Assembly: GCF_016461705.1 (NCBI RefSeq)
Contig: NZ_JAEMHW010000004.1
Span: forward strand, 1-64,000
DNA length: 64,000 nt
Source: Streptococcus vicugnae
Lineage (GTDB): Bacteria > Bacillota > Bacilli > Lactobacillales > Streptococcaceae
Direction of reading: 5' to 3'
Position 1 is the first letter of the stretch, and every line of letters starts with the position of its first letter. The notes under the pieces were generated by a model, which had not been told where the DNA came from, searched no databases, and saw only the letters and a program-made list of their open reading frames with translations. Both the position numbers and the translations under genes were made by a program. Positions 7,877 through 18,218 of this stretch are shown in pieces.

Positions 7877-9109
7877 ATGACATTAAATAGAGTTGTAGTA
7901 ACAGGTTACGGTTTAACATCACCTATCGGAAATACTCCAGAAGAATTCTGGAACAATCTTCATGACGGTAAAATTGGTATCGGACCAATCACTAAATTTG
8001 ATAATTCTGAAATCCCTGTACGTAATGCTGGTGAAATTAAAGATTTCCCATTTGATAAATATTTTGTTCGCAAAGATAAAAATCGTATGGATCAATACTC
8101 ACTTTATGCGATTTATGCGACTTTAGAAGCTCTTGAAAATGCAAAACTTGATATGGATACAGTTGATCGTGACCGTACTGGTGTCATCGTATCATCTGGT
8201 ATCGGTGGTTTGCAAGAAATGCAAGAGCAAATCATTCGTATGCACGAAAAAGGTATCAAACGTATTCAACCAATGTTCATTCCTAAAGCTCTTTCAAATA
8301 TGGCCGCAGGTAACATTGCTTTGCGTATTGGTGCGCGTGGTGTATGTAAATCAATCACGACTGCTTGTGCCTCATCTAACGATGCTATTGGTGAAGCTTT
8401 CCGTGAAATTAAATTCGGTTACCACGATGTTATTTTGGCAGGTGGTGCAGAATCTACAATTAATGAAATCGGTATTGGTGGTTTCAATGCTTTGACTGCT
8501 CTTTCAACAACTGAAGATCCAGCTCGCTCAGCTATCCCATTTGATAAAGATCGAAATGGTTTTGTTATGGGTGAAGGTGCGGGTGTCCTAGTTCTTGAAA
8601 GTCTTGAACATGCTCAAAAACGTGGCGCAACAATTCTTGCTGAAGTTGTTGGCTATGGTAGCAACTGTGATGCTTATCACCAAACAACTCCAACACCAGA
8701 CGGATCAGGTGCTGCTAAAGCTATTCAATTGGCTATTGATGAAGCTGGAATTGCTCCAGAAGACGTTGATTACGTTAACGCACACGGTACATCAACTCAA
8801 GCCAATGAAAAAGGTGAAAGTAAAGCAATCGTAACTGTTCTTGGTAAAGATGTTCCAGTTTCTTCAACTAAATCATTTACTGGTCACCTTCTTGGTGCAG
8901 CAGGTGCTGTTGAAGCTGTTGCTACAATTGAAGCTATCCGACACAACTATATTCCAATGACAGCTGGTACACGTGAATTGTCAGAAGACATTGAAGCAAA
9001 TGTTGTCTATGGACAGGGTCAAGAAGCAGAATTGACTTACGCTATTTCAAATACATTCGGATTTGGTGGACACAATTCTGTATTAGCATTTAAACGTTGG
9101 GAGGCGTAA
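7877..9109 (+). CDS. fabF: 3-oxoacyl-ACP synthase II FabF
   Basis: Condensing enzyme for the elongation cycles. The 410-aa ketosynthase has catalytic Cys164 in TTACASSND and the two His residues in NAHGTSTQANE and SFTGHLLGAAG. SD GAGGAG. The gene ends at 9109, 2 bp before the GTG of accB, and its last codons carry the accB SD. Confidence 0.97.
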   Translation: MTLNRVVVTGYGLTSPIGNTPEEFWNNLHDGKIGIGPITKFDNSEIPVRNAGEIKDFPFDKYFVRKDKNRMDQYSLYAIYATLEALENAKLDMDTVDRDRTGVIVSSGIGGLQEMQEQIIRMHEKGIKRIQPMFIPKALSNMAAGNIALRIGARGVCKSITTACASSNDAIGEAFREIKFGYHDVILAGGAESTINEIGIGGFNALTALSTTEDPARSAIPFDKDRNGFVMGEGAGVLVLESLEHAQKRGATILAEVVGYGSNCDAYHQTTPTPDGSGAAKAIQLAIDEAGIAPEDVDYVNAHGTSTQANEKGESKAIVTVLGKDVPVSSTKSFTGHLLGAAGAVEAVATIEAIRHNYIPMTAGTRELSEDIEANVVYGQGQEAELTYAISNTFGFGGHNSVLAFKRWEA

Positions 9110-9111
9110 GC

Positions 9112-9594
9112 GTGAATATTTCTGAAGTAAAAGACTTGATGGCTCAATTTGACCAGTCAAGCCTACGTGAATTTTCATTTAAAACTGCTGAATCTGAATT
9201 ATCATTTAGTAAAAATGAATACACAGCTCCTGTAGCGCCTGTTGCTGCTAGCGCAGCTCCAGTTGCTCCAGCTGTTGAAACGGTATCTGCCCCAGCAGCT
9301 ACAGCAGCATCTACAGATTCAGAAGAAGCAACTGAAGCTGATACTGATATTTTTGCAGAAGGTGAAGAAGTGACAAGCCCTCTTGTTGGTGTGGCTTATC
9401 TTGCTCCAGCACCTGATAAACCAGCCTTTGTATCAGTTGGCGATTCAGTTAAAAAAGGTCAAACATTGTTAATCATTGAGGCTATGAAAGTCATGAATGA
9501 AATTCCAGCTCCAAAAGATGGTATCGTGACAGACGTTATGGTAGACAACGAAGATGTTGTTGAATTCGGACAAGGATTGGTACGTATTAAATGA
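9112..9594 (+). CDS. accB: Acetyl-CoA carboxylase biotin carboxyl carrier protein
   Basis: Biotin carrier of acetyl-CoA carboxylase. The 160-aa product has an N-terminal dimerisation segment ([19 protein letters not shown]), an Ala/Pro-rich linker (about 38-68) and a C-terminal biotinyl domain with Lys126 in EAMKVMNE. I take the GTG at 9112, preceded by GGGAGGC, because the conserved N-terminus begins there; the open frame extends to 9097 inside fabF. It overlaps fabZ by 4 bp (ATGA). Confidence 0.95.
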   Translation: MNISEVKDLMAQFDQSSLREFSFKTAESELSFSKNEYTAPVAPVAASAAPVAPAVETVSAPAATAASTDSEEATEADTDIFAEGEEVTSPLVGVAYLAPAPDKPAFVSVGDSVKKGQTLLIIEAMKVMNEIPAPKDGIVTDVMVDNEDVVEFGQGLVRIK

Positions 9595-10013
9595 TTGATA
9601 TTAAACAAATTCGTGAAGCTTTACCACACCGTTATCCAATGCTTTTGGTTGACCGAGTGCTTGAAGTGAGTGATGATGAAATTGTTGCTATTAAAAATGT
9701 GACAATTAATGAACCATTTTTCAATGGACATTTTCCAGAATACCCTGTTATGCCAGGTGTTCTTATCATGGAAGCTCTTGCTCAAACAGCAGGTGTCCTA
9801 GAACTTTCAAAAGAAGAAAATAAAGGGAAATTGGTTTTTTACGCTGGAATGGACAAAGTTCGTTTCAAAAAACAAGTTGTTCCAGGTGACCAATTGATTA
9901 TGACAGCGAAATTTGTTAAACGCCGTGGCACAATTGCTGTGGTGGAAGCAAAAGCAGAAGTTGATGGTAAATTAGCAGCTTCTGGCACATTGACGTTTGC
10001 TATTGGTAGTTAA
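9591..10013 (+). CDS. fabZ: 3-hydroxyacyl-ACP dehydratase FabZ
   Basis: Hot-dog-fold dehydratase of the elongation cycle, 140 aa, with catalytic His47 in [12 protein letters not shown] and Glu61 in MEALAQTAG. It shares an ATGA overlap with accB. With FabM in the locus, this dehydratase supplies the trans-2 intermediate that FabM isomerises. Confidence 0.97.
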   Translation: MIDIKQIREALPHRYPMLLVDRVLEVSDDEIVAIKNVTINEPFFNGHFPEYPVMPGVLIMEALAQTAGVLELSKEENKGKLVFYAGMDKVRFKKQVVPGDQLIMTAKFVKRRGTIAVVEAKAEVDGKLAASGTLTFAIGS

Positions 10014-10021
10014 GAAATAGT

Positions 10022-10078
10022 AGTTTAACGTAAACTGTGACAAAAAAAGAATTTTGACTGGAATGCTAAAACATTCCA
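10022..10078 (+). promoter_or_regulatory. Dyad and stem-loop between fabZ and accC
   Basis: The palindrome AGTTTAACGTAAACT (10022-10036) has FabT-like outer arms but lacks the GA/TC core. It is followed by the hairpin TGGAATG / CATTCCA (10059-10078) just before the accC SD. There is no terminator T-run, so readthrough into the acc genes is expected. Confidence 0.45.
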
Positions 10079-10100
10079 AATAGGAGGAAAAAGCAGACGT

Positions 10101-11471
10101 ATGTTTAAAAAGATATTAATTGCCAATCGTGGAGAAATTGCGGTACGTATCATTCGTGCGGCACGTGAATTGGGAATCAATACGGTAGCTGTCTATTCTG
10201 AAGCTGATAAAAATTCTTTGCATACGATTTTGGCTGATGAAGCAATTTGTATCGGTCCAGCTCGTTCGACAGACTCTTATCTTAATATGAATGCCGTCTT
10301 GTCAGCTGCTATTGTAACAGGTGCTGAAGCGATTCACCCTGGTTTTGGATTTTTGAGTGAAAACTCAAAATTCGCAACCATGTGTGAAGAAATGCATATC
10401 AAGTTTATAGGACCAAGTGCTGAAATCATGGACAAAATGGGTGATAAAATTAATGCTCGTGCTGAAATGATTGCAGCTAATGTCCCAGTTATTCCTGGAT
10501 CAGACGGTGAAGTATTTACAGCTGAGCAAGCTTTAGAAGTTGCTGAGAGACTTGGCTACCCAGTGATGCTTAAAGCTTCAGCTGGTGGCGGCGGTAAAGG
10601 TATTCGTAAAGTTGAATCAGCACAAGACCTTGTACCAGCCTTCGAATCAGCTTCTCAAGAGGCTTTGGCAGCATTTGGTAATGGTGCCATGTATATTGAA
10701 AAAGTGGTTTATCCAGCACGCCATATTGAGGTTCAAATTTTAGGTGATAGTCATGGTAATGTGGTTCACCTAGGAGAACGTGATTGTTCTCTTCAACGTA
10801 ATAACCAAAAAGTCCTTGAAGAAAGTCCATCCATTGCGATTGGTAAAACACTTCGTAGTAAAATTGGTGAAGCTGCAGTTCGCGCAGCTAAGGCTGTTGG
10901 TTATGAAAATGCGGGAACAATTGAATTCTTGCTTGATGAAAAGACTTCACAATTCTATTTCATGGAAATGAATACACGTGTTCAAGTTGAACACCCTGTA
11001 ACTGAATTTGTCACTGGTGTTGATATTGTTAAGGAGCAAATTCGTATTGCTGCTGGACAAGAATTATCAGTCACACAAGATGACATTAAAATTACTGGTC
11101 ATGCTATTGAATGTCGTATCAATGCTGAAAATCCGAAATTTAACTTTGCACCAAGTCCTGGTAAAATTACAGATTTGTATTTGCCAAGTGGTGGTGTTGG
11201 ATTGCGTGTAGACTCTGCTGTTTATAATGGCTATACGATTCCACCATATTATGATAGTATGATTGCGAAAATTATTGTACATGGTGAAAATCGTTTTGAT
11301 GCATTGATGAAAATGCAACGTGCTCTTTACGAATTAGAAATTGAAGGAGTGACAACTAACGTTGAATTCCAAATGGATTTGATTTGTGATGAGCATGTTA
11401 TTGCAGGAGACTACGATACTTCATTCTTAATGGAGACATTCTTGCCAAACTACAACAAGGAAAATGATTAG
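10101..11471 (+). CDS. accC: Acetyl-CoA carboxylase biotin carboxylase
   Basis: ATP-dependent carboxylation of the biotin on AccB. The 456-aa ATP-grasp enzyme has the N-terminal [14 protein letters not shown], the glycine-rich ATP loop [13 protein letters not shown], the [17 protein letters not shown] segment and the [16 protein letters not shown] catalytic region. SD GGAGGA. accD starts 8 bp after it. Confidence 0.97.
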   Translation: MFKKILIANRGEIAVRIIRAARELGINTVAVYSEADKNSLHTILADEAICIGPARSTDSYLNMNAVLSAAIVTGAEAIHPGFGFLSENSKFATMCEEMHIKFIGPSAEIMDKMGDKINARAEMIAANVPVIPGSDGEVFTAEQALEVAERLGYPVMLKASAGGGGKGIRKVESAQDLVPAFESASQEALAAFGNGAMYIEKVVYPARHIEVQILGDSHGNVVHLGERDCSLQRNNQKVLEESPSIAIGKTLRSKIGEAAVRAAKAVGYENAGTIEFLLDEKTSQFYFMEMNTRVQVEHPVTEFVTGVDIVKEQIRIAAGQELSVTQDDIKITGHAIECRINAENPKFNFAPSPGKITDLYLPSGGVGLRVDSAVYNGYTIPPYYDSMIAKIIVHGENRFDALMKMQRALYELEIEGVTTNVEFQMDLICDEHVIAGDYDTSFLMETFLPNYNKEND

Positions 11472-11479
11472 GAGATTTC

Positions 11480-12346
11480 ATGGCTTTATTTAGTAAAAAA
11501 GATAAGTACATCCGAATTACTCCCAATAACTCTATTAAACAATCGGAACCTCGTGAAGTTCCTGAGGTTCCTGATGAATTGTTTGCCAAGTGCCCAGCTT
11601 GTAAGCACATGATTTATCAAAAAGACTTAGGGGTTGCAAAGATTTGTCCAGCTTGTTCTTATAACTTCCGTATTTCTGCTAAAGAACGTTTGGCGATTAC
11701 AGTAGATGAAGGAAGCTTTGAAGAACTCTTTACTGGGCTTGAAACAAGTGACCCACTTAAGTTCCCTGGCTATCAAGAAAAATTGGCTAAAATGCGTGAA
11801 AAGACTGGCCTTGAAGAGGCTGTCGTTACTGGTAAAACTTTGATTAAGGGAGAAAAGATTGCACTTGCTATCATGGATTCAAACTTTATCATGGCTTCAA
11901 TGGGAACTGTTGTTGGTGAAAAAATCACTCGTTTGTTCGAGATGGCAATTGATGAAAAATTACCAGTTGTTATTTTTACGGCATCAGGTGGCGCTCGAAT
12001 GCAAGAAGGTATTATGAGCTTGATGCAAATGGCGAAAGTTTCAGCTGCTGTAAAACGTCATTCTGAAGCAGGTCTGTTCTATTTGACAATCTTGACTGAC
12101 CCTACAACAGGAGGGGTGACAGCAAGTTTTGCTATGGAAGGTGACATTATTTTAGCAGAGCCTCAAGCTTTGGTTGGTTTTGCTGGTCGACGTGTTATTG
12201 AGACAACAGTGCGAGAAAACTTGCCAGAGGATTTCCAAAGAGCTGAATTCCTTTTGGAACATGGCTTTGTTGATGCCATTGTAAAACGTACTGAAATGCC
12301 TGATGTTATTGCCAAACTAGTTGCATTTCATGGAGGTGCCAAATGA
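11480..12346 (+). CDS. accD: Acetyl-CoA carboxylase carboxyltransferase beta subunit
   Basis: With AccA, transfers CO2 from carboxybiotin to acetyl-CoA to give malonyl-CoA. The 288-aa crotonase-fold subunit has the N-terminal four-Cys zinc ribbon (C38, C41, C56, C59). The oxyanion region is in [11 protein letters not shown] and the second glycine-rich loop is [11 protein letters not shown]. Its stop overlaps the accA start (ATGA), so equal translation of the two subunits is likely. Confidence 0.97.
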   Translation: MALFSKKDKYIRITPNNSIKQSEPREVPEVPDELFAKCPACKHMIYQKDLGVAKICPACSYNFRISAKERLAITVDEGSFEELFTGLETSDPLKFPGYQEKLAKMREKTGLEEAVVTGKTLIKGEKIALAIMDSNFIMASMGTVVGEKITRLFEMAIDEKLPVVIFTASGGARMQEGIMSLMQMAKVSAAVKRHSEAGLFYLTILTDPTTGGVTASFAMEGDIILAEPQALVGFAGRRVIETTVRENLPEDFQRAEFLLEHGFVDAIVKRTEMPDVIAKLVAFHGGAK

Positions 12347-13116
12347 GTAGTGATGTATCAAGAATTTTGAAAGAAGCGCGTGATCAAGGTCGTTTGACAA
12401 CCTTGGAATACGCTAATTTGATTTTTGATGATTTTATGGAACTTCATGGAGATCGTCATTTTGCAGATGATGGAGCAATCGTTGGGGGAATTGCTCGACT
12501 TGCTGGTCGTCCTGTGACAGTTATTGGTATTCAAAAAGGGAAAAATTTACAGGAAAATCTAAAACGCAATTTTGGTCAACCTAATCCAGAAGGTTATCGT
12601 AAAGCACTTCGTTTGATGAAACAAGCTGAAAAATTTGGTCGTCCTGTCGTTACCTTCATTAACACTGCGGGAGCTTATCCTGGTGTTGGTGCTGAAGAAA
12701 GAGGACAAGGTGAAGCAATCGCGCGTAACTTGCTTGAAATGAGTGACCTTAAGGTGCCAATTATTGCTATTATCATTGGTGAAGGTGGTTCAGGTGGTGC
12801 TCTTGCCCTTGCTGTGGCTGATAAAGTTTGGATGCTTGAACACAGCATGTATGCGATTTTGAGTCCAGAAGGCTTTGCATCAATTTTATGGAAAGATGGT
12901 TCACGTGCAACTGAAGCCGCTGAACTGATGAAAATAACAGCTGGTGAGCTTTACAATATGGGAGTTGTTGATAAAGTGATCCCAGAACATGGTTATTTCT
13001 CAAGTGAAATCGTTGAGATGATTAAGACAAATCTTATTTCTGAATTAGAGGAACTTAGTCAACTTCCTTTAGAGCAATTAATCAAAAATCGTTATCAACG
13101 CTTTAGAAAATTTTAA
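12343..13116 (+). CDS. accA: Acetyl-CoA carboxylase carboxyltransferase alpha subunit
   Basis: Partner of AccD, 257 aa, crotonase fold with [23 protein letters not shown] and [17 protein letters not shown] as the carboxybiotin/CoA site loops. It is shorter at the N-terminus than proteobacterial AccA, as usual in streptococci. It is the last gene of the fab operon and is followed by a long terminator. Confidence 0.97.
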   Translation: MSSDVSRILKEARDQGRLTTLEYANLIFDDFMELHGDRHFADDGAIVGGIARLAGRPVTVIGIQKGKNLQENLKRNFGQPNPEGYRKALRLMKQAEKFGRPVVTFINTAGAYPGVGAEERGQGEAIARNLLEMSDLKVPIIAIIIGEGGSGGALALAVADKVWMLEHSMYAILSPEGFASILWKDGSRATEAAELMKITAGELYNMGVVDKVIPEHGYFSSEIVEMIKTNLISELEELSQLPLEQLIKNRYQRFRKF

Positions 13117-13195
13117 AAATCCCACTTCGTACTAACCTCAAGTCAAAGAAAACTATTTCCTTGACTTTGAGGATGGTTCAAAGGGGATTTTTTTC
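13116..13195 (+). terminator. Terminator of the fab/acc operon
   Basis: A long imperfect hairpin: AAAATCCC at the base pairs with GGGGATTTT, and CCTCAAGTCAA pairs with TTGACTTTGAGG in the upper stem, followed by a T-run. Confidence 0.85.
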
Positions 13196-13198
13196 TGA

Positions 13199-13236
13199 TA
13201 AAAAAACACCTGCTAATCAATGGACTAGCAGGATTG
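13199..13236 (-). terminator. Terminator of serS
   Basis: On the minus strand CCTGCTA and TAGCAGG pair, followed by TGTTTTTTT. It sits back to back with the fab terminator. Confidence 0.85.
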
Positions 13237-13241
13237 TTTTA

Positions 13242-14519
13242 TTATTTAGGTGAAATAACTTCAGCTCCACCCATGTATGGACGAAGTACTTCTGGAATTG
13301 TTACAGAACCATCTTCGTTTTGGTAGTTTTCAAGGATTGCAGCAACTGTACGTCCAACAGCAAGACCTGAACCGTTAAGAGTGTGAAGAAGTTTAACTTT
13401 ACCATCAGCTTCGTCACGGTAACGGATTTGGGCACGGCGTGCTTGGAAATCTTCTGTATTTGAGCAGCTTGAGATTTCACGGTAAGTGTTTTGTGCTGGA
13501 ATCCAAACTTCTAAGTCGTAAGTTTTAGCAGCTGAGAATCCCATGTCTCCAGTACATAGTGTGATAACGCGGTATGGTAAACCAAGTTTTTGAAGAATAT
13601 TTTCAGCGTTAGCAACCATTTTTTCCAATTCATCATATGAAGTTTCTGGTTTTGAGAATTTAACCATTTCAACTTTGTGGAATTGGTGAAGACGAATCAA
13701 ACCACGTGTGTCACGACCAGCTGAACCAGCTTCTGAACGGAATGATGGGCTCATTGCTGTGAAGTAAACTGGAAGTTCTTTGCCGTCTAGGATTTCACCA
13801 CGGTAGTAGTTTGTAAGTGGTACTTCAGCAGTTGGGATAAGAACGTAGTCAGAATCAGCCAATTCAAATGTATCTTCTTTGAATTTTGGATATTGACCAG
13901 TACCGAACATTGAATCGTGGTTTACCATGTAAGGAGGAATAACTTCTGTGTAACCTTCTTTAGCGTGTTCATCCAACATGAAGTTGTAGATAGCACGTTC
14001 TAGGCGAGCACCAAGTCCTTTGTAGAAAAGGAAGCGAGATCCAGTGACTTTCGCACCACGTTCCCAGTCAAGAATATCAAGATCTTCACCAAGATCCCAG
14101 TGAGCTTTGATATCAAAGTCAAATTCACGAGGTGTTCCCCAACGACGAACTTCAACGTTTTCGTCTTCGTCAGCACCGACAGGAACGTCAGCTGCAGGGA
14201 TATTTGGAAGTGTTGCTGTGAATTCAGATAATTTTTCATCGATTTCAGCTAATTCAGCATCAGTTGCTTTGATGTCTGCTGACAATTTTTGCATTGCAGC
14301 GATTTGTTCAGAAGCATCTTCTTTGTTGCGTTTAGCTTGAGCGATAGCAGCAGATGCAGTGTTACGTTCAGCTTTAGCTGATTCAGATTTTACAAGCAAT
14401 TCACGACGTTTGTCGTCAAGTTCTTTAAGTTCAGCAAGTTTTTCAGCAGCAACGCCACGTGTAGCTAATTTTTTAGCCACTTCGTCGAAATCGTTACGAA
14501 TACGTTTGATGTCTAACAT
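13242..14519 (-). CDS. serS: Seryl-tRNA synthetase
   Basis: Charges tRNA-Ser. The 425-aa class II synthetase has an N-terminal coiled-coil arm (about 30-100), motif 2 in [21 protein letters not shown] with the HKVE continuation, and motif 3 in [23 protein letters not shown] 6 bp before ATG. Expression is controlled by the T-box leader upstream. It is convergent with accA and downstream of manO. Confidence 0.97.
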   Translation of the reverse strand: MLDIKRIRNDFDEVAKKLATRGVAAEKLAELKELDDKRRELLVKSESAKAERNTASAAIAQAKRNKEDASEQIAAMQKLSADIKATDAELAEIDEKLSEFTATLPNIPAADVPVGADEDENVEVRRWGTPREFDFDIKAHWDLGEDLDILDWERGAKVTGSRFLFYKGLGARLERAIYNFMLDEHAKEGYTEVIPPYMVNHDSMFGTGQYPKFKEDTFELADSDYVLIPTAEVPLTNYYRGEILDGKELPVYFTAMSPSFRSEAGSAGRDTRGLIRLHQFHKVEMVKFSKPETSYDELEKMVANAENILQKLGLPYRVITLCTGDMGFSAAKTYDLEVWIPAQNTYREISSCSNTEDFQARRAQIRYRDEADGKVKLLHTLNGSGLAVGRTVAAILENYQNEDGSVTIPEVLRPYMGGAEVISPK

Positions 14520-14542
14520 AAGTTTCCTCCAATGGTTTTTGG

Positions 14543-14757
14543 TGTTCAGAGGGCCTTATATAGCCCAGAATGAACAAAAAGCACAGCATGTTAACTGCTG
14601 GAGCGCAATTGCGCGGTTCCATCCAGCTTCACATCCTGTGCACTTAATTTCTTATTTTAGATGATATAACGGTAGAATTTCGGAATTATCACTCTATCTG
14701 CTCACAGCGACCGCAGACTTTCTGAAAGAGCTCAACTCTTACTTATCCGTACTCTTT
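14543..14757 (-). promoter_or_regulatory. T-box leader of serS
   Basis: The T-box core GGATGGAACCGCGC lies on the minus strand at about 14611-14624. Downstream, GCACAG/CTGTGC, CTGGA/TCCAG and GCGC/GCGC pair to form the terminator (14576-14641), ending in TTTTTG. Stem I lies upstream; UCU in AAATTCTACC (around 14672) is a possible serine specifier, weakly supported. A second hairpin, TGTTCA...TGAACA (14543-14576), stands between the terminator and the SD. Uncharged tRNA-Ser should favour the antiterminator. Confidence 0.85.
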
Positions 14758-14786
14758 ATTATACTAAAATTATTTCTTTTTGACAA
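14758..14786 (-). promoter_or_regulatory. Promoter of serS
   Basis: Minus strand: -35 TTGTCA (14781-14786), 17-bp spacer, -10 TATAAT (14758-14763). The -35 lies inside the last codons of manO. Confidence 0.85.
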
Positions 14787-15141
14787 ATCGTGATAGTTTT
14801 GCCATAAGGGTTTGAACTAGGGTAAGCATGCGAACAACCTTATCGTTACCGATATGTTGGCGAGCCACTTTTAAGATTTTTCCTGAGTCTTTTGAGGCAA
14901 AGAGAAATTTTCCTTTATCTGTAAAGACTTCAAAGTGACGGCTTACTTTATTGCGAGAAACGTTAGCTCCGATTTTTTCAATGTTTTCCCAAGGAATTTG
15001 AATATAATCTTCAACGTTAGCATCGCTATAGAATTCAAGTCCTTTATTACCGAGAAGGAATTTACCAACTTTCCCCCCCATACCAAGGTAAGAAACACCA
15101 GTAGTCGTTAATTCCACGGTAGAATTAAGTGATTGTGCCAT
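14770..15141 (-). CDS. manO: DUF956 protein ManO, mannose PTS accessory regulator
   Basis: A 123-aa DUF956 protein, a family found directly downstream of mannose-type PTS genes in lactic acid bacteria and linked to regulation of that PTS. The fold looks beta-rich and PH/GRAM-like in its middle (IQIPWENIEKIGANV...FEVFTDKGKFLFASKD), with a basic C-terminus KLSRFVKKK. It follows manN but has its own extended -10 promoter behind the manN terminator. The mechanism is not evident from the sequence. Confidence 0.88.
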   Translation of the reverse strand: MAQSLNSTVELTTTGVSYLGMGGKVGKFLLGNKGLEFYSDANVEDYIQIPWENIEKIGANVSRNKVSRHFEVFTDKGKFLFASKDSGKILKVARQHIGNDKVVRMLTLVQTLMAKLSRFVKKK

Positions 15142-15170
15142 GTCATCTCCTCTGATTAAGCTTTTTGTCT

Positions 15171-15179
15171 ATTATAACA
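15171..15179 (-). promoter_or_regulatory. Extended -10 promoter of manO
   Basis: Minus-strand TGTTATAAT between the manN terminator and manO. It allows manO expression independent of manLMN. Confidence 0.6.
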
Positions 15180-15181
15180 TA

Positions 15182-15209
15182 ATAAAAAAAGAAGGACCGA
15201 AATCCTTCC
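15182..15209 (-). terminator. Terminator after manN
   Basis: Minus-strand stem GAAGGA / TCCTTC with a 6-nt loop followed by a 7-T run. Confidence 0.85.
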
Positions 15210-15218
15210 TTTCTTTTA

Positions 15219-16130
15219 TTACATGATTCCGAAGAAACGTGCGATAATACCAACGATGAACAATGCAATAATGATTGTAATTGGTGAAACTTTTTTCTTA
15301 AGCAACCACATGCAAAGGAATGTAAGAAGAAGTCCCATCAAACCAGGAATCAATGAATCCAATTGAGCTTGAAGTGTGTTAGTTTTTTCAGCTGATAGGC
15401 TAAGTCCGCTAGCAACATCACCAAGGATACCTTTCAATTGTTCACCAGTAACGTTTCCTTTAGGGAATTCGATGTAAGCACCTTCTGAAAGTTTAGTTGA
15501 AGGAAGTTTTACAGCGAAAGTAATTGATACCCAACGTTCAACAAGAACGGCAAGGATGAACATACCAAGGATTGAAGCACCTTTAGTGATTTTTTGGATG
15601 ATACCACCTGAAAGGTCTTTAGTGATTTCAGAACCAGCACGGTAACCAAGTTCTTGAGTGTACCACAAGAATGCCATACGGATGATGTTCCATCCAAAGA
15701 AAAATAGGAGTGGACCAACAATGTTACCTGCCATAGCAAGTGAAGCACCAAGGGCACCAAGGATAGGACGAACAGTAAACCAGAAGACTGGGTCACCGAC
15801 ACCAGCAAGAGGTCCCATCATACCGATTTTAACCCCTTGGATAGCTGTATCATCAATTTCAGCACCATTTGCGCGTTCTTCTTCAAGGGCAAGAGTTACA
15901 CCGATGATCGGAGCAGCAACGTATGGGTGAGTATTGAAGAATTCCAAGTGACGTTCAAGAGCAGCAGCTCGGTCTTCTTTAGATGTATAAAGTTTTTTGA
16001 TGGCAGGGATTAAAGCATATGCCCAACCTAAGTTTTGCATACGTTCGTAGTTCCAAGAACCTTGAAGGAAAGTTGAACGCCACCAAACTTTTTGACGGTC
16101 AGATTTTGATAATTGAAGTTTTTCAGTCAT
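15219..16130 (-). CDS. manN: Mannose-type PTS EIID component ManN
   Basis: Membrane subunit IID of the glucose/mannose/glucosamine PTS, 303 aa, which together with ManM forms the sugar channel. It has the EIID motif around LQGSWNYERMQNLGWAYALIPAIKKLY, the LEFFNTHPYVAAPIIGVTLALEEE segment and the glycine-rich GVKIGMMGPLAGVGDPVFWFTVRP. Hydrophobic segments occur in the middle and at the C-terminus. It starts 14 bp after manM. Class II bacteriocins use this receptor type (family knowledge). Confidence 0.96.
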   Translation of the reverse strand: MTEKLQLSKSDRQKVWWRSTFLQGSWNYERMQNLGWAYALIPAIKKLYTSKEDRAAALERHLEFFNTHPYVAAPIIGVTLALEEERANGAEIDDTAIQGVKIGMMGPLAGVGDPVFWFTVRPILGALGASLAMAGNIVGPLLFFFGWNIIRMAFLWYTQELGYRAGSEITKDLSGGIIQKITKGASILGMFILAVLVERWVSITFAVKLPSTKLSEGAYIEFPKGNVTGEQLKGILGDVASGLSLSAEKTNTLQAQLDSLIPGLMGLLLTFLCMWLLKKKVSPITIIIALFIVGIIARFFGIM

Positions 16131-16144
16131 GTTAGTGCCCCTTT

Positions 16145-16948
16145 CTAGTAGTCTTCTAGGATATCGCCAATTGGGTCACCAGAACCTGAAACAGTTCCGC
16201 CACCGTTTCCACCTTTTTCTGAGAGGTTAAGGTAGATGAAGGCAAGGGCAACACCGATTGTACCAAGTGCGATAAGAGTAAGATCAGAGACAGCTGCTAC
16301 AGCAAAACCGATAGCGAAGAATGGCCATACTTCACTTGTAGCCATCATGTTGATAACCATAGCGTAACCTACAGCAACAACCATACCACCACCGACAGCC
16401 ATACCACCTGACAACCAGTCTGGCATAGCGTTAAGAACAGATTGTACTACTGATGTTGGTACTGCAAGAAGAAGTGCAGCAGGAACAGCAATACGAAGTC
16501 CTTGAAGGAAAAGAGCAACTAAGTGAGTGCGTTCAACAGCAGCGATGTTTCCTTCTTTAGCGGCAGCGTCAGCACCGTGAACAAGGGCAACAGAAGCTGT
16601 ACGAACAAGCATAGTAAGGAAAAGGCCTGCAACTGCAAGAGGGATAGCTGTTGCTGTTGCAACTGCGATACCTTTAGAAGTGAAGTCTCCACCTTTAACC
16701 ATGATGATAGCAGCAGCTACAGAAGCAAGGGCAGCATCTGGTGCAACAGCGGCACCAATGTTAGCCCAACCAAGAGCGATCATTTGTAGTGAACCGCCAA
16801 GGATGATACCTGCTTCAAGGTTACCAGTAACAAGACCGATAAGTGTGCAGGCAACTAGTGGTTGGTGGAATTGGAATTCGTCAAGGATACCTTCAAGACC
16901 AGCGAAGAAGGCAACTACAACGACTAAAATCATAGAAATAACTGACAT
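16145..16948 (-). CDS. manM: Mannose-type PTS EIIC component ManM
   Basis: Membrane subunit IIC, 267 aa, mostly hydrophobic helices. Typical segments are GIILGGSLQMIALGWANIGAA near the N-terminal half and SGGMAVGGGMVVAVGYAMVINMM near the centre. It ends in a glycine-rich tail (GGNGGGTVSGSGDP). It is separated from manL by a 166-bp gap containing a stem-loop. Confidence 0.96.
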   Translation of the reverse strand: MSVISMILVVVVAFFAGLEGILDEFQFHQPLVACTLIGLVTGNLEAGIILGGSLQMIALGWANIGAAVAPDAALASVAAAIIMVKGGDFTSKGIAVATATAIPLAVAGLFLTMLVRTASVALVHGADAAAKEGNIAAVERTHLVALFLQGLRIAVPAALLLAVPTSVVQSVLNAMPDWLSGGMAVGGGMVVAVGYAMVINMMATSEVWPFFAIGFAVAAVSDLTLIALGTIGVALAFIYLNLSEKGGNGGGTVSGSGDPIGDILEDY

Positions 16949-16989
16949 TATTCTAGTTCCTTTCGTTTATAAAAGTTTTCAATGTGCAA

Positions 16990-17016
16990 TTGTAAGCCAG
17001 AAACCACGGCTTACAA
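16990..17016 (-). promoter_or_regulatory. Stem-loop between manL and manM
   Basis: Perfect 9-bp stem TTGTAAGCC / GGCTTACAA with a 9-nt loop. No T-run follows, so it could set the manL to manMN mRNA ratio by processing or 3'-end protection rather than terminate transcription. Confidence 0.6.
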
Positions 17017-17114
17017 GTTTTGGATAAAAACAGGAAGTTTGAATCTTTCTGACAGGTGAAAGCCTTTCATAGAAACGCTTACTTTTTGTTCCTGCTCGAA
17101 GCATTATTCAAAAA

Positions 17115-18107
17115 TTATTGAACGTTTGCTTTTTTGATTAGATCAAACAAGTCTTTTTTAGAATCATTAGGGACTTTACGAACATCGAATGTTACGCCAA
17201 GGTCACGTAATTTTTCAAATGTAGCAACGTCATCTTTGTCCATAGACAATACGTTGTTAACCATTGTTTTACCTGTTGAGTGAGCCATTGAACCAACGTT
17301 AAGTTCTTTGATTGGCACACCGCCTTCGATAGCTTCAAGAGCTTCTTGAGGTGTTTCAAACAAGATAAGTGCGTGTGTGTTACCAAAACGAGGGTCTTTA
17401 GAAGCTTCAATCAATTTCTTGATTGGAACAACGTTTGCTTTAACACCGTTTGGTGCTGCTTGTTTGATCAAGCCTTTACGCAATTCATCTTTAGATACAG
17501 TGTCAGATGCAACGATGATACGGTCAGCTTTAGAAGCTGGTGTCCAGTTTGTTGCAACTTGTCCGTGAAGAAGACGTGTGTCGATACGAGCGAGGTTGAT
17601 TTTAAGTTTACCATCACCAATGACAGTTCCTTCAGGAATAGCACCTTGAGGGGCAGCTTGTGCAGCAGGTGCAGCAGCTGCTGTTTCAGCAGGGTTGAGT
17701 TCTTCAGGAAGTGCTTTAACACCGTCTTTAGACTCTTTAATGATATTTGCGGCAACTTGTTCAACACCTGCATTTGCGTCCATCATACGCTCAGTGTAGG
17801 CTTGGATAAGCATTGGCAAATTAAGACCTGTAATGATAGCCATCTTGCGGTCTGGATTTTCACCCATAACGCGACTAGCTTGGTTAAATGGAGAACCACT
17901 CCAAAGGTCAGCTAGTACGAGGATTTCATCATCAGCATCAAATTGTGCGATAGCATCGTTGAAGTGTGCATATAAATCATCTGGTCCTTCACTTGGCATG
18001 AAAGTTACAACTTGAACTTTTTCTTGGTCACCAAAGATCATAGAACCTGATTGATGAATACCTTCAGCAAATTTACCATGGCTGGCAATAATAATACCGA
18101 TACCCAT
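17115..18107 (-). CDS. manL: Mannose-type PTS EIIAB component ManL
   Basis: Cytoplasmic phosphotransfer subunit, 330 aa. IIA domain (1-135) has the phospho-His10 in IIASHGKF; an Ala/Pro-rich linker (138-158) leads to the IIB domain with phospho-His181 in [15 protein letters not shown]. It takes phosphate from HPr and phosphorylates incoming sugar at ManM/ManN. In streptococci ManL also influences catabolite control. It is the first gene of the operon, with SD GGAGGA. Confidence 0.97.
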   Translation of the reverse strand: MGIGIIIASHGKFAEGIHQSGSMIFGDQEKVQVVTFMPSEGPDDLYAHFNDAIAQFDADDEILVLADLWSGSPFNQASRVMGENPDRKMAIITGLNLPMLIQAYTERMMDANAGVEQVAANIIKESKDGVKALPEELNPAETAAAAPAAQAAPQGAIPEGTVIGDGKLKINLARIDTRLLHGQVATNWTPASKADRIIVASDTVSKDELRKGLIKQAAPNGVKANVVPIKKLIEASKDPRFGNTHALILFETPQEALEAIEGGVPIKELNVGSMAHSTGKTMVNNVLSMDKDDVATFEKLRDLGVTFDVRKVPNDSKKDLFDLIKKANVQ

Positions 18108-18144
18108 TCTTGTTCTTCCTCCTTATGATTATTTTTCGTTGAAA

Positions 18145-18188
18145 CAAAAAAGAATAATCTCCTTCCAGGCAAGCCCGGCAATTCTTTT
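18145..18188 (-). promoter_or_regulatory. Leader hairpin with T-run in the man operon 5' UTR
   Basis: Minus strand: AAAAGAAT / ATTCTTTT at the base, CCGGGC-TT-GCCTGG at the top (one G-U pair), followed by TTTTTTG. It lies between the man promoter and manL and looks like an intrinsic terminator, so partial attenuation is possible. Confidence 0.5.
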
Positions 18189-18218
18189 CCGTTCCAAGGA
18201 AATTTTAAGAACGATATT

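Noticed and set aside
13116..13236. Possible small gene or CRISPR-like repeat between accA and serS
   Set aside because: The repeats are two back-to-back intrinsic terminators; no spacer-repeat periodicity is present.
17346..17915. A 189-codon frame on the plus strand inside manL
   Set aside because: Antisense shadow of a well-conserved gene, Cys/Phe-rich as expected from reversed codons, no ribosome-binding site.
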